Below, piece after piece: positions 28,125-37,848 of a stretch of DNA of 64,000 nt. Numbering within the stretch: position 1 is the stretch's first letter; the number at the start of each line of letters is the position of its first letter. The DNA lies in NCBI GenBank assembly GCA_025455065.1, contig JALONG010000006.1:1-64000 (forward strand), given 5' to 3'. This DNA is from Candidatus Kapaibacterium sp. (GTDB taxonomy: Bacteria; Bacteroidota; Ignavibacteria; Kapaibacteriales; UBA4661). The position numbers were made by a program, and so were the translations under genes. Below the pieces are notes generated by a model. The model did no database searches, was not told where the DNA came from, and saw only the letters and a list, made by a program, of their open reading frames with translations.

Positions 28125-28154
28125 CCGTTCTACGCTTAGGAAAGCGTAGGACGG
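28125..28154. repeat. CCGTTCT...AGGACGG hairpin downstream of the giant gene
   Basis: Arms CCGTTCTACGCTT and AAGCGTAGGACGG with loop AGGA. Its right arm is identical to that of the second upstream copy (AAGCGTAGGACGG), so the giant gene is bracketed by members of one hairpin family. Confidence 0.8.
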
Positions 28155-28166
28155 TGATAGCGACGA

Positions 28167-28832
28167 TTACTGGGCGAGAAGTATTGTTCCTGTCTCGCCT
28201 GCAATGATGCGCTGTTCGAGGGTTGCAAGGAGGTCTGTTTCGATACGCTCCAGTTCAGTGGCACTTGGTGTGTCGGTGTCCGTCCACAGTGGCTCACCGC
28301 AACACAAGAATATATGCGGTTTTTCATCTGCTAAAAACTCGCAGCGCATAGCCAGAGGCACGATAGCGACACGTTTTCCTTGTTCGCGGCACTTTTTCAT
28401 AACCCGCTCTATTCCTCGATTGTAACCGAGTGGGCGTTTGCCCCACGCTGATAATTCTCCTTGCGGAAACATCACTAAAAGCCGCTTCCCTTCAAGCAAT
28501 TGCACGGTATAGTCCAGCGTTTCCACGATGCCTTTGGGGGATTGTTGGTTGATGGAAAATGCACCGACAAAGCGGAAAAACCAAAACTCTTGCAAACGAT
28601 GCTCCAGCATCATAATAAAGTATTCACGTTTCCAGAGGAGTACATTCAGCATATACGGAAAAAAGCCATCCCACCACGTTGCATGGTTCGGAAGCAGCAC
28701 AATAGCGGTGTCATCGGGTATGGCGGGAAGGTCGCCCAGAAGATGCAGCGCGTGAAAACGGCGTTTGATGAGAGAACGAAGATACGGGCGAAAAATAGCG
28801 TGCGCCCAGCGTTGGTGCTTTGCGGTAATCAT
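28167..28832 (-). CDS. lysophospholipid (1-acylglycerol-3-phosphate type) acyltransferase
   Basis: A 221-residue PlsC-fold acyltransferase acting at the inner membrane. The catalytic His-x4-Asp motif is NHATWWDGFF near residue 51 and the substrate motif is FPQGELSAWG near residue 121, where PlsC usually has FPEGTR-like sequence. There is no strong transmembrane helix at the start, unlike many PlsC proteins. The acceptor may be lysophosphatidic acid or another lysolipid. CdsA, which uses phosphatidic acid, is the next gene upstream in the same direction (186-base gap holding an inverted repeat), supporting a phospholipid role. Confidence 0.82.
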   Translation of the reverse strand: MITAKHQRWAHAIFRPYLRSLIKRRFHALHLLGDLPAIPDDTAIVLLPNHATWWDGFFPYMLNVLLWKREYFIMMLEHRLQEFWFFRFVGAFSINQQSPKGIVETLDYTVQLLEGKRLLVMFPQGELSAWGKRPLGYNRGIERVMKKCREQGKRVAIVPLAMRCEFLADEKPHIFLCCGEPLWTDTDTPSATELERIETDLLATLEQRIIAGETGTILLAQ

Positions 28833-28858
28833 TTAGTGGAATTATCAGTGAGAGCAGT

Positions 28859-28987
28859 GGGGACGCGGATTTTGAGGATTCAGAGGATTTGGATGATGAG
28901 AAGAGCAATGAATATTGTCGCCAAACGAAGTATCAATCTTGCCGTACAGCATCCTCAATATCCTTGTCATCCTCATAATCCGCGTTC
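28859..28987. repeat. imperfect long inverted repeat with ACGCGGATT ends
   Basis: Two arms of about 38 bases, each starting at its outer end with ACGCGGATT and rich in GAGGAT/AAGGAT blocks, face each other around about 50 unrelated bases. It fills the gap between cdsA and the acyltransferase gene. It has no coding capacity and looks like a dispersed non-autonomous repeat. Confidence 0.7.
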
Positions 28988-29018
28988 TCTAATTCTAATA
29001 TCCAGAAAAGTTACCACA

Positions 29019-29927
29019 TCAGGAAAGAAGCAAAAAGAAATGCACATACAAATACACCACCGGTGCAACAAACATCGCTGCATCGAAGCGGTCATATACG
29101 CCACCGTGTCCGGGAATGATATTGGAACTGTCCTTCACACCTGCATCACGTTTGAAGAGCGATTCAACTAAATCCCCGAACTGTCCGATAATACCGACCA
29201 GCGCACCGATAACGGCAGCGTGAAGCGGCGGCAAAAATGGTAGAAGATAATGCGCCAATGCGACAAACGCAGCCGATGAACTCAAAAAGCCCACGACTGC
29301 CCCTTCCCACGATTTATTCGGGCTGACGCGGGGAAAAAGTTTGTGTTTGCCAAATGCCTTTCCGGCAAAAAATGCGAGGGAATCACACGTCCAAATGCCG
29401 ATAAACGTAGCAAATACGAGCCATGCGCCCCACTTATCGCCTGCGGCAAGGCGCTCTGTGGGGGAAAGTCCGTTCAGAAATGGCACTACAACGGGTGTTT
29501 CAAGCATTTTCCCGCTAAAGGTTACGCGAAGACCGATAAGGCTTGTGAGAAATGCACCGATATACACCACACCAAAGACCGTGATTGCGGCGTTCCAAAG
29601 CGGATGCGGTTTGTTGCGGAGAAGTTCGATAATCAGAACTGTCAGCACAAAAATCAGAATGAGTGCCGGAAAAAGCAAGCGTGTAAGCGCTTCGGGGGCG
29701 ATACCCACTATCATAAAATACACACCAACAAGAAAACTTCCCACATAGCCCGTAATGCGCTGTGGGGATGCCGTTGTGTGTTTGCCTAAATCGTAGAGTT
29801 CTTTGAGTGCCAAGATTGCCAGCATTTGCGCAAACGCCCAAAACCACCACCCGCCCAAAATTACCAAACCAATGATAATGGGCGCTGCGATGAGGGCAAC
29901 AATCGTGCGGACGGCGGTATTGCTCAC
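29019..29927 (-). CDS. cdsA: phosphatidate cytidylyltransferase
   Basis: Makes CDP-diacylglycerol from CTP and phosphatidic acid, the branch point for membrane phospholipids. The 302-residue protein has about eight hydrophobic helices. The family signature is complete near the C-terminus: LFKRDAGVKDSSNIIPGHGG followed by VYDRFD, containing the metal-binding aspartates. NKSWEGAVVGF upstream is also typical. It lies in a leftward cluster with the phosphohexomutase upstream and the acyltransferase downstream. Confidence 0.95.
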   Translation of the reverse strand: MSNTAVRTIVALIAAPIIIGLVILGGWWFWAFAQMLAILALKELYDLGKHTTASPQRITGYVGSFLVGVYFMIVGIAPEALTRLLFPALILIFVLTVLIIELLRNKPHPLWNAAITVFGVVYIGAFLTSLIGLRVTFSGKMLETPVVVPFLNGLSPTERLAAGDKWGAWLVFATFIGIWTCDSLAFFAGKAFGKHKLFPRVSPNKSWEGAVVGFLSSSAAFVALAHYLLPFLPPLHAAVIGALVGIIGQFGDLVESLFKRDAGVKDSSNIIPGHGGVYDRFDAAMFVAPVVYLYVHFFLLLS

Positions 29928-29984
29928 AGAAGGAGGGAGATGAAGGTGGTACGAAAAAATGCGATTGGTGTATCACTTCGCGGC

Positions 29985-30135
29985 TTCCGTAGCACAGACA
30001 TTCTTGTCTGTGTCCCAAATGAGCGAAGCGAATAGTCTTCCAAGCCTTTCTTTATGCTACTTGCGATAAATTATGCCTTGCGGCGTTCATGGCACAGACA
30101 AGTTGAGCGCGGCGCTCAGTCTGTGCTACGGGAAG
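29985..30135. mobile_element. MITE-like 151-bp element (copy 2 of the CACAGACA family)
   Basis: Outer inverted ends CTTCCGTAGCACAGAC and GTCTGTGCTACGGGAAG, each continued by an inner palindrome: CACAGACA-TTCT-TGTCTGTG at the left, and CACAGAC...GAGCGC-GGCGCTC...GTCTGTG at the right. It has no coding capacity and sits between the phosphohexomutase and cdsA genes. The copy at 37644-37797 has the same ends and layout but a different centre. Confidence 0.65.
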
Positions 30136-30183
30136 CCTGTTTTTACGCTGCTTACAAAACCTTGCGTGGTAATGACGCAATAA

Positions 30184-31569
30184 TTACCGAATTTTCGATG
30201 TGCAGGCAATAGCGATTTCTTCAGCTTCCTGTAACGTTGTTGCTTCGACGATAACGCGGATAATCGGCTCGGTATTCGAGGTGCGTAAATGCGCCCAACC
30301 ATTCGGGAAGCCAAGCCGTAAGCCGTCGGTCGTATCAATGGTAGCATCGGGAAAATGCTTTTTTACATCCTCAAAAATTGCTGCTACATCGCCCGTAAAT
30401 TCTTGTTTATGCTTTACCATAGCGTAATGCGGCAGCGCATTAACGACGCTGGAAAGCGTCATTTTGGGGCGCTCATGCTTGACCTGTGCTAAAAGAAGCA
30501 GCACCAGAGCCGTTCCGACAAGAGAATCACGTCCCGCGTGGCAAGCAGGCAAAATCACTCCGCCGCTTCCTTCGCCGCCGATAAGCGAATTATGTTCGAG
30601 CATTGCTTTGACAACATTGATTTCCCCAACCGCCGTGCGTATGACCTTTACGCCATAGTGCGCTGCAACGTCCGCTACTGCTTGTGTGGTGGACATATTG
30701 ATAACGACGGGTGCATCGGCATTTTCGCCAAAGTATTGTTTATTGCGCAGCACCGAAAGCGTTGAAAGAACAATCGTATTTTCTTCAAAAACCACGCGCC
30801 CACGCTCATCCACCAGCACGAGGCGGTCTGCGTCGGGGTCCACCGCCACGCCAAAATCGGCTTTGTGTTCCACAACGGCTTTTGCGAGGTCGCCGAGATT
30901 GTCGGGAATAGGTTCGGGGGTGTGCGGGAAAACGCCCGTACCGTCGCAGTAAAGCGGAATAACTTCGCATCCAAACGCTTTCAGCAAATACGGGATAAAA
31001 TGTGAGCCGGAAGCATTAACGGCATCCACAACGACGCGGAATTTGTAATTGCGAATGAGTTCTACATTGCCCGAATTAGAAAAAACCGGCAGCAGCATGA
31101 TAGATTCCGTGTGGTGTGCAGCCGGATTTTGGTGCGTGGTCATGCTTTCGCCGTGTTGGTCGGAAACGAAGTGAAAACGGCGCTCTTCCAAGCATTTCCA
31201 GAAACCTTCGTTTTCTTCGGCATTCAGGAAAACGCCTTGATTGTTGAGAAATTTCAAGCCATTCCATTCCACCGGATTATGTGAAGCAGAAATGGAGATA
31301 CCACCCGCCATTGCTTGATGTTCGGCGAAAAGCTGCACCGTTGGCGTAGGAACGATGCCAAGTTCCAGCACTTCCCGCCCCGATGCGGCAAGCGTGGCGC
31401 AGACAATTTTTTCAATCCATTCCCCCGACGGACGACCGTCGCGCCCGACCACCACAATGCCCGGCGGCAAATAGGATGCAAAGGCTGCGGTGTATTCGGC
31501 GATGATAAAGGGCGTAAGCGCATCACCAAGCGTGGCGCGAACACCGGAAATTGAGCGAATGAAGGGCAT
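30184..31569 (-). CDS. phosphohexomutase (phosphoglucosamine/phosphomanno-mutase family)
   Basis: A 461-residue alpha-D-phosphohexomutase that moves phosphate between C1 and C6 of a sugar. Four family motifs are present: the phosphoserine loop ISASHNPVEWNG, the metal loop DPDADRLVLVDE, the sugar-binding loop GEGSGGVILPACHAGRDS and the phosphate-binding RTSNTEPIIRVIVE. The start at 31569 (MPFIRSISGVRAT) matches family N-termini; the frame stays open for 112 more codons upstream, but that stretch lacks family similarity and lies in the divergent promoter region. The GEGSGG form is seen in both GlmM and ManB-like enzymes of this phylum, so glucosamine-6-phosphate or mannose/glucose-phosphate are all possible substrates. 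Confidence 0.88.
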   Translation of the reverse strand: MPFIRSISGVRATLGDALTPFIIAEYTAAFASYLPPGIVVVGRDGRPSGEWIEKIVCATLAASGREVLELGIVPTPTVQLFAEHQAMAGGISISASHNPVEWNGLKFLNNQGVFLNAEENEGFWKCLEERRFHFVSDQHGESMTTHQNPAAHHTESIMLLPVFSNSGNVELIRNYKFRVVVDAVNASGSHFIPYLLKAFGCEVIPLYCDGTGVFPHTPEPIPDNLGDLAKAVVEHKADFGVAVDPDADRLVLVDERGRVVFEENTIVLSTLSVLRNKQYFGENADAPVVINMSTTQAVADVAAHYGVKVIRTAVGEINVVKAMLEHNSLIGGEGSGGVILPACHAGRDSLVGTALVLLLLAQVKHERPKMTLSSVVNALPHYAMVKHKQEFTGDVAAIFEDVKKHFPDATIDTTDGLRLGFPNGWAHLRTSNTEPIIRVIVEATTLQEAEEIAIACTSKIR

Positions 31570-31928
31570 AAATGCTGGTTCTCCTTGAGAAGAAATGCGG
31601 TCAAAAGCGCGACGCGAGGTAGTCGCAACTTGTCGTGCAAGGGCGCAAACAGTTCGGGTGGTTGAGGTAAATTTTGCCTGAACTCCGCGCAAAATTTTGC
31701 TCAAAATACACATCCATTCTCTCTTGTCAAAGGGAAGTTTCACGAAAACGCATTTTAACAAAATAATTTGCGTAGAAACACGGAAAAACGCTTGTGTAAC
31801 CTTGATTATGACGAAAATTTTCCCTAGTTTCCCAGTCCTTTTTGTGGTCTGACACAGCAAGCAAAAAAGTTTTCTATATCCCCCAAATTTTCTCATTTCT
31901 CTCACCTTACTTTTCTAAGGATAGTTCC
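31570..31928. other. divergent intergenic region
   Basis: About 360 bases between the phosphohexomutase and the protease gene. Open frames run in from both sides without family similarity. I see no repeat or clear promoter consensus beyond generally A+T-rich DNA at 31740-31930. Confidence 0.5.
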
Positions 31929-34900
31929 ATGAAACACTCCTCCAATGGTGCGTTTTCTCGTTTATGGCAAAAAGCCGTGTGCGGAGCGTTCCTGCTCGTC
32001 TTTGCGCTGAATGGTGCTGCTTGGAAAGCACACGCGCAGGTGTATTCGGAGCAGAATGACCGTTCGCCGGAGCAATCAACATCGGTACAACCCAGAGCAG
32101 AGCAGTCCGCAGCACAACAAGCGGCAACCACAAAACGCAGTGCTGCGAAATCTTCCGTCATTTCCCGCGAAGAAGCCGCAATTCAAAGCAGTCTCCGTCG
32201 CCTCGTTTCCGGCAAAGCGCTTGGAAACGGGATGTTCAGCCTTGCTAAAGCACCGCGCCGAATGCCGCTCAAAGAAGGCACCTACGAAAAAGGCGCAATT
32301 TACGTCAAAACCCGTGAGCGTTTTCCTGTCGGGAAAGGATCAACCTCATTCCAATCCTCGGTGCTGATGCGCGGTTTGGAGGGCGTTGTGGTGCGGGAGA
32401 TTCGCCCCGTTTCTCAGGCGCATAATAGCGGCGCATTGCTTACGTCGGACGATTTTGGCGTAGGACGGATTTACACCGTGCGCTTTGACCCGGGAGTAGA
32501 TGTACAGCGCCTTTGCGCGGAACTGTCGCAAAATCCCGAAGTGGAATATGCCGAGCCAATCTATATCTACCAACTCCAACAGCAAGACCGCGTAACGCCG
32601 AATGACCCGCTTTTTGCGAGGCAGTACCATTGGGCGCGTATCGAGGCAGAGCGGGCTTGGGGTATCACACGCGGCGACAGCACGATTGTGATTGCGATTT
32701 GCGATAGCGGCGTGGATATTGAACACGAAGATTTGCGCGGTAATATCTGGACAAACCCGGGCGAATCCGGCATGGATGCTATGGGGCGCGACCGTCGCAC
32801 CAATGGTGTGGACGATGACAATAACGGTAAAATTGACGATTGGCGCGGGTGGGATTTTATTGGCAACACAACCCCTCAAGACCGTGCTGCATCTATCTTG
32901 CGTCCCGATAACGACCCGCGCCCGCGTCCGCTCCGTGATTTGGACACACAAGACGGTCTCAATCACGGCTCACACGTGGCGGGTATTGCAGGTTCGACGG
33001 CGGACAACCGCACGGGAGGCTTGGGTTCAGGCTATCGTTGCCGCATTTTACCGATTAAAAACGCAACGGAGGATTTTCCCAATTCACAAAGCGTCCTTTC
33101 GGGGTATGAAGGTATTCTCTATGCCGCACAGATGGGCGCACACATAGTGAACTGCTCATGGGGCGGTCCAGGCGGGTTTAGTCAAGTCGCACAGGATTTT
33201 ATCAACACTGCAACAGGCATGGGTACGCTTGTTGTCGCGGCGGCGGGCAATGCTGCTTCGCTTATGGATGACGGGTATTTTCCTGCTTCGTTTGATAATG
33301 TAATGTCTGTCGGCGCATCGGATGAAAACGACACTCCGGCAGGATTCTCCAACTTTGGCGTAAAAACTTCGGTCTTCGCCCCCGGCGACAATATTCTCAG
33401 CACTGTTATCAATAACCAATATGTTCTATACGGCGGTACTTCCATGGCTTCGCCAATGGCAGCAGGAATTGCCGGACTGGTGCGCCATCTGCACCCTGAT
33501 TGGACACCGCAGCAAATTGTTCAGCAAATTCGCGGTACGTCGGAAAATGTTTTGGTGCCGGGTGCGGCAGCACGACCATTCAATTACTTCGGGCGGATGA
33601 ATGCCTTCCGTGCGTTGAACATCAACCGCACTATCAACGGTGCGGGCGAAACGATGCCCGGCATTATCACCGCCGGAAACAGCATTGATGCGGTGAACGG
33701 CTTGATAACGAGTTTTGAGCCGAAACGTTTGGTCTTGTCGGTGCGGAATATCCTTTCCGACGCATCCGATGTCAGCGTAACACTTACGCCGCTTGACCCG
33801 AATATCGTAGCGATTCAGCCAACGATGAATATTGGGAATTTGGCAGGCGGACAGCGCAAAGATGTAGAGTTCACCATTCAATTGCAATCCGGTGCATTGG
33901 CTTCGGCGGGGCTGTTGGACATTAGCGATTTTGTTATCACCTACCGCTCCGGGTCGTATATCAACTACGAATTGCTGACCGTTCCCTATCAGCTTCCTGC
34001 AAGCAATTCTACGCCGCAGTTAGTGGTTTCTCCTGTTACGAATTTTGGTACAACGCCGATTGCGACGACAGCATCGGTGCGCATTACCAATACCGGTAAT
34101 CAAACTATCCGCGTGACAGCTGCTACACAGGCATTTACAGGAGCAAACGCGGGTGAATTTTCGCAGGTGGATGCACTGACGGGATTCGACCTTGTGGCGG
34201 GGGCTTCCACCACGAGCCAAATTCGCTTTACGCCTACGCAAGGCTCTTCGGGACAGCGCACGGCAGCCTTCAATGTCGTCGGGATGTCCAACGGCGTTGT
34301 TCCCACAACAGGTGCAGGTACGCCGATTGCAAGCGGCTATACCTTTAGCCAGCGTCAGGAAACTTATACCGAAATTCAGGATAATAATTTTCCCTTTGCT
34401 ATGGGTGGCGCAAATCTTGACGACGCAGAATTTGATGTTGATTTGCCCTTCCCATTCCAATTTGGGCAGACAACCTACACCAACGCTCGTATTGTTTCCA
34501 ACGGATTTTTGGCGTTCCGCCCTGCGCGGTCGTCCATTCTTGATAATGCTTTTGTTACGACACCAATTGGCGATGCCAGCTATGGTGCAGAGGGCATTAT
34601 TTCCGGCTTTACGCTAGATTTGTATATGCTGCAAGACGGTACGATTCGCTATGGCACACAAGGCACTGCTCCGAATCGTGTCTTTACGGTACAATGGAAG
34701 CGGGCTTCCTTTGTGACAAATACGGGTGTTTCGCCGGATGCTGATTTGAATTTTCAAATTCGTCTCTACGAAGGCTCGAATCGCATTGAATTTGCCTATG
34801 ACCGCATGAGTTTTACCCGTGATGGTTTTCTCATTCGCGGTCAAGTCGGCTTGCGCGGACGCACTCCGGCAGATTTTAACAATCGTCTTGTGAATTTTAC

Positions 34901-37619
34901 GGCACATAATTGGCTTACCTCTGTGACCGGAAGTGCTCCGACAGATCGTTGCGATTTATTTCCGGAAATTGCACCTCCTTCCGGCTTGGTGTATGTCTAT
35001 ACGCCGGGTGATTTTGCCGCAACAAGTTCGCCACGTGTAACGGCGTTTCAACGCTCAACGGAACTCCGCGCTACCGCACGTTCCGGCGGTGTGTTGATGA
35101 CCACCCCGCCATTAACAACAGGGGTGAGTTTTAATACCGTAAATCGTATCGGTGGAGCAGTTGTGGCGAGCATTCCAACAACGATCGGTACAACACGCAT
35201 AGAAACAGTCACGATGGCGAATATCAGTGCAAACCCGCTCACAATCACATCGCTTGACATTGTTCCCGTTGTAGATGCGACTGCTGGCGAGTTTCGTGTA
35301 TTAAGCCAAGTTCCGATCACGATTCCACCGAATGCAGTCAGAGAAGTGCAGGTTGCTTTTTCGCCAAGTGTGAATCGTTTCCGTGAAGCAGCACTGCGCA
35401 TTGGGTATGACGGTGTAACAGCCGTGATGCCGCTTTTGGGTGGTGTGCAAGGTGCGACGGACGTTCTGAGGTTCTTTAACGACGTGGGAACGGATTTAAC
35501 GGGAACACCCGGATTTTTCAGTCGTTTCGACCGCTTACCACCATTCTCCTTAACCGGAGCCTTGCCGCCAATAAATCTTGCTCCGATTGGTACGACGCGG
35601 ATTGTGGAATTGATTTCGATTCGCAATATGGGAACGCAGCCCGTAACGGTTACGGGAGCAACCTTCACGCAGGCGACCTTGGCAAGCGTTGTGAGCCGTG
35701 AGTTTAGACTACTCACACCGCTTCCCTTTACGGTACAGCCCGGAACATCACAAACACTTTCGATTGCGTATTCGCCGATTGATGCAGGAGAAAAACTTGT
35801 CGATTTCCGCTTATTCAGCAATACTGCTGCTCCGGCGGTGTTACGCTGCGGTAGTGTTGGTGGTGTGCCGCGAGCAATTCAGGTAACACCGAGAGGAACA
35901 AACGATGTTGTTAATACGTCGCCCATTGCCTACAACGTTAGTTTTGGTTTAGTACCGATTAACACCACAGCCACACGCAATATCACCCTTCGCAATAGCA
36001 GCACAGCATCCATGCGCATCTCCGGTGTAAGTTTTGGTGGCGTGAATGGTAGCGAGTATTCGGTGAATACGTTCTTTCCGATAAATGTGGCAGCGGCTCA
36101 GACAACAACGCTGACCGTTACCTTCCGTCCGCAAGATGTTGGCGTACGCACAGGCGTAATGACCCTCTTCCACAACCAAGCGCCGGAATCGGAGAGCATT
36201 GAACTTATCGGCAGTGGTGATGCTTTGCGGCGTTTGGCAGTACCGCTTTTTACGCAAATTTTCAACCAAACTGCACCTAACGCAACGTCTTCCACGATTG
36301 CCATCGGACTGCGCAATGCAGGACGGCAAACCGTTACAGTTGCAAGCGTTACGATTGAAGGCAGAGATGCAAATCAGTTCCGTTTCTTGCGTTCTATTCC
36401 TAACGGCACAACCATTGCAACGGCTGTTACTTCGACAGCAACGGTCTTTTTTGCACCGACATCACGCGGCGTGAAAGAGGCACGGCTCATTGTGCGCAAC
36501 AATGGGGACTTCCCGTATATGACAGTGGAACTGCGCGGAACATCGTCTGATTCCGTCGCACGGGCAACAATCGCAACGCTGGATGCTTCGGCTCAGTTCG
36601 GTGATGAAATCAGCGTACCGATTATTCTTCGTAACGGACGCTCGCTTCCCGCAAACACGACCATTTACGCGAATTTGCGGTTGAATGCCTCCATGTTGCA
36701 GCCGTTGGATGCTGCTTCCACAGGTATTGTTACCGACAATCAGCGCGTGGTCAGGCTGACGCTCACACCAAACGGCACAGACACTGTGCTGACGCGCCTT
36801 CGTTACCGCGCAGTGCTTGGGAACGACACAACGACGGTCTTGCGTTTGGAAGAAGCATTTGCCACCAACGCCACTATTTCTGCGGTTTCCGGGCGTTTGA
36901 CCATCACGGGCGCACCGCAGGCATTCTTGCAAGTAGCAGCAGGACAGCGAAACGCGCAATACTCCGCAGCGCCGGGCGGCACGGTCTCCATGCCGATAGT
37001 GGTACGGAATCGTCATCGTATTCCCGCAGGAAGGAATCTTATTGCAACGATGACCTACAACGCATCACTGCTCGAACCGACGAACTTGACGATGTTTGCA
37101 GCGTCGAATAGTGTGGCGGGTGGAATTCGCACGATTGTTTTTGCAATTCCCCCCGGCACGGCAGAAGATTTGGTGATTACGCCGACATTCCGCGCTGCCG
37201 TTGGTAATTCAACGGGTTCGACCGTGACGATGCAAAACAGTATTCGCAGTGTGGATCCGATTTTTGGCGATTTGCAATTCCTCCAGCCTTCGGGCAGTTT
37301 TGCGCTGACCAATCTTAACCGTGCAGGTGGGAATCAACTCTTTTTCTCGCCCCGTGCAAGTTTGGTGATTGTACAAAGCAGCCCCAATCCTGCAACGGAA
37401 GCGGTTTCGGTCACATTCCGCACGATTGACGACGGCAACGTAACAGTAAGCCTCGCGGACGCAAGCGGAAAAACGCTTTATGAAGAGCAGTTAAGCGCCC
37501 TCAAAGCAGGTGAACACACGCTGCGTCTGCCGACAAGCACACTGCCGACAGGCTCATATTTGCTGACCTTGCGCTCGGCTTCGGGCAAAGCAACGCAAAC
37601 GCTTCAGATTGTGCGGTAA
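31929..37619 (+). CDS. T9SS-exported subtilisin-like serine protease
   Basis: A 1896-residue secreted protease. The signal peptide ends near WKAHAQVYS. A propeptide-like region (residues about 100-220, with YVKTRERFPVGKGS) precedes a peptidase S8 domain. The triad is intact: Asp259 in AICDSGVDIEHEDL, His346 in NHGSHVAGIAG and Ser505 in YGGTSMASPMAAG, with the oxyanion-type Asn in AAAGNAASL. After it come choice-of-anchor D-like domains (VTNFGTTPIATTASVRITNT and two or three relatives), a beta-sandwich insert (FPFQFGQTTYTNARIVSNGF), two related cohesin-like repeats near residues 1545-1770 and a T9SS sorting domain (SSPNPATEAVSVTF ... LPTGSYLLTLRSASGKA). It presumably acts at the cell surface or outside on proteins. 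Confidence 0.92.
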   Translation: MKHSSNGAFSRLWQKAVCGAFLLVFALNGAAWKAHAQVYSEQNDRSPEQSTSVQPRAEQSAAQQAATTKRSAAKSSVISREEAAIQSSLRRLVSGKALGNGMFSLAKAPRRMPLKEGTYEKGAIYVKTRERFPVGKGSTSFQSSVLMRGLEGVVVREIRPVSQAHNSGALLTSDDFGVGRIYTVRFDPGVDVQRLCAELSQNPEVEYAEPIYIYQLQQQDRVTPNDPLFARQYHWARIEAERAWGITRGDSTIVIAICDSGVDIEHEDLRGNIWTNPGESGMDAMGRDRRTNGVDDDNNGKIDDWRGWDFIGNTTPQDRAASILRPDNDPRPRPLRDLDTQDGLNHGSHVAGIAGSTADNRTGGLGSGYRCRILPIKNATEDFPNSQSVLSGYEGILYAAQMGAHIVNCSWGGPGGFSQVAQDFINTATGMGTLVVAAAGNAASLMDDGYFPASFDNVMSVGASDENDTPAGFSNFGVKTSVFAPGDNILSTVINNQYVLYGGTSMASPMAAGIAGLVRHLHPDWTPQQIVQQIRGTSENVLVPGAAARPFNYFGRMNAFRALNINRTINGAGETMPGIITAGNSIDAVNGLITSFEPKRLVLSVRNILSDASDVSVTLTPLDPNIVAIQPTMNIGNLAGGQRKDVEFTIQLQSGALASAGLLDISDFVITYRSGSYINYELLTVPYQLPASNSTPQLVVSPVTNFGTTPIATTASVRITNTGNQTIRVTAATQAFTGANAGEFSQVDALTGFDLVAGASTTSQIRFTPTQGSSGQRTAAFNVVGMSNGVVPTTGAGTPIASGYTFSQRQETYTEIQDNNFPFAMGGANLDDAEFDVDLPFPFQFGQTTYTNARIVSNGFLAFRPARSSILDNAFVTTPIGDASYGAEGIISGFTLDLYMLQDGTIRYGTQGTAPNRVFTVQWKRASFVTNTGVSPDADLNFQIRLYEGSNRIEFAYDRMSFTRDGFLIRGQVGLRGRTPADFNNRLVNFTAHNWLTSVTGSAPTDRCDLFPEIAPPSGLVYVYTPGDFAATSSPRVTAFQRSTELRATARSGGVLMTTPPLTTGVSFNTVNRIGGAVVASIPTTIGTTRIETVTMANISANPLTITSLDIVPVVDATAGEFRVLSQVPITIPPNAVREVQVAFSPSVNRFREAALRIGYDGVTAVMPLLGGVQGATDVLRFFNDVGTDLTGTPGFFSRFDRLPPFSLTGALPPINLAPIGTTRIVELISIRNMGTQPVTVTGATFTQATLASVVSREFRLLTPLPFTVQPGTSQTLSIAYSPIDAGEKLVDFRLFSNTAAPAVLRCGSVGGVPRAIQVTPRGTNDVVNTSPIAYNVSFGLVPINTTATRNITLRNSSTASMRISGVSFGGVNGSEYSVNTFFPINVAAAQTTTLTVTFRPQDVGVRTGVMTLFHNQAPESESIELIGSGDALRRLAVPLFTQIFNQTAPNATSSTIAIGLRNAGRQTVTVASVTIEGRDANQFRFLRSIPNGTTIATAVTSTATVFFAPTSRGVKEARLIVRNNGDFPYMTVELRGTSSDSVARATIATLDASAQFGDEISVPIILRNGRSLPANTTIYANLRLNASMLQPLDAASTGIVTDNQRVVRLTLTPNGTDTVLTRLRYRAVLGNDTTTVLRLEEAFATNATISAVSGRLTITGAPQAFLQVAAGQRNAQYSAAPGGTVSMPIVVRNRHRIPAGRNLIATMTYNASLLEPTNLTMFAASNSVAGGIRTIVFAIPPGTAEDLVITPTFRAAVGNSTGSTVTMQNSIRSVDPIFGDLQFLQPSGSFALTNLNRAGGNQLFFSPRASLVIVQSSPNPATEAVSVTFRTIDDGNVTVSLADASGKTLYEEQLSALKAGEHTLRLPTSTLPTGSYLLTLRSASGKATQTLQIVR

Positions 37620-37643
37620 ATTGTCAATACGCTATCCAATTCT

Positions 37644-37797
37644 CTTCGTAGCACAGACATTCTTGTCTGTGTCCCTAACGGCGCTAGGCGTAGTTATCGA
37701 AAGCAGTGTAAAGACTGGCTTTGAAGATTATTCGATGTAGGGATACAGACTGGGAATACGGACAAGTCGAGCGCCGCGCTCAGTCTGTGCTACGAGG
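37644..37797. mobile_element. MITE-like 154-bp element (copy 3 of the CACAGACA family)
   Basis: Ends CTTCGTAGCACAGAC and GTCTGTGCTACGAG form inverted repeats. The left end continues as the CACAGACA-TTCT-TGTCTGTG palindrome followed by TCCC, as in the copy at 29985. The right end has the GAGCGC-CGCGCTC core. The centre does not resemble that of the other copy. It lies between the protease and the beta-barrel gene. Confidence 0.65.
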
Positions 37798-37848
37798 AAT
37801 CTGGTGTGCGTTAAAAAAGTGATTTCTCATTTCCATTTTTATCATATT

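Noticed and set aside
30184-31905. A longer phosphohexomutase start near 31905
   Set aside because: The extra 112 residues lack family similarity and lie in the divergent promoter region; the Met at 31569 aligns with family N-termini.
35048-35821. A 257-residue minus-strand frame inside the protease gene
   Set aside because: It is antisense to the choice-of-anchor repeats; its length follows from low stop frequency in that frame.
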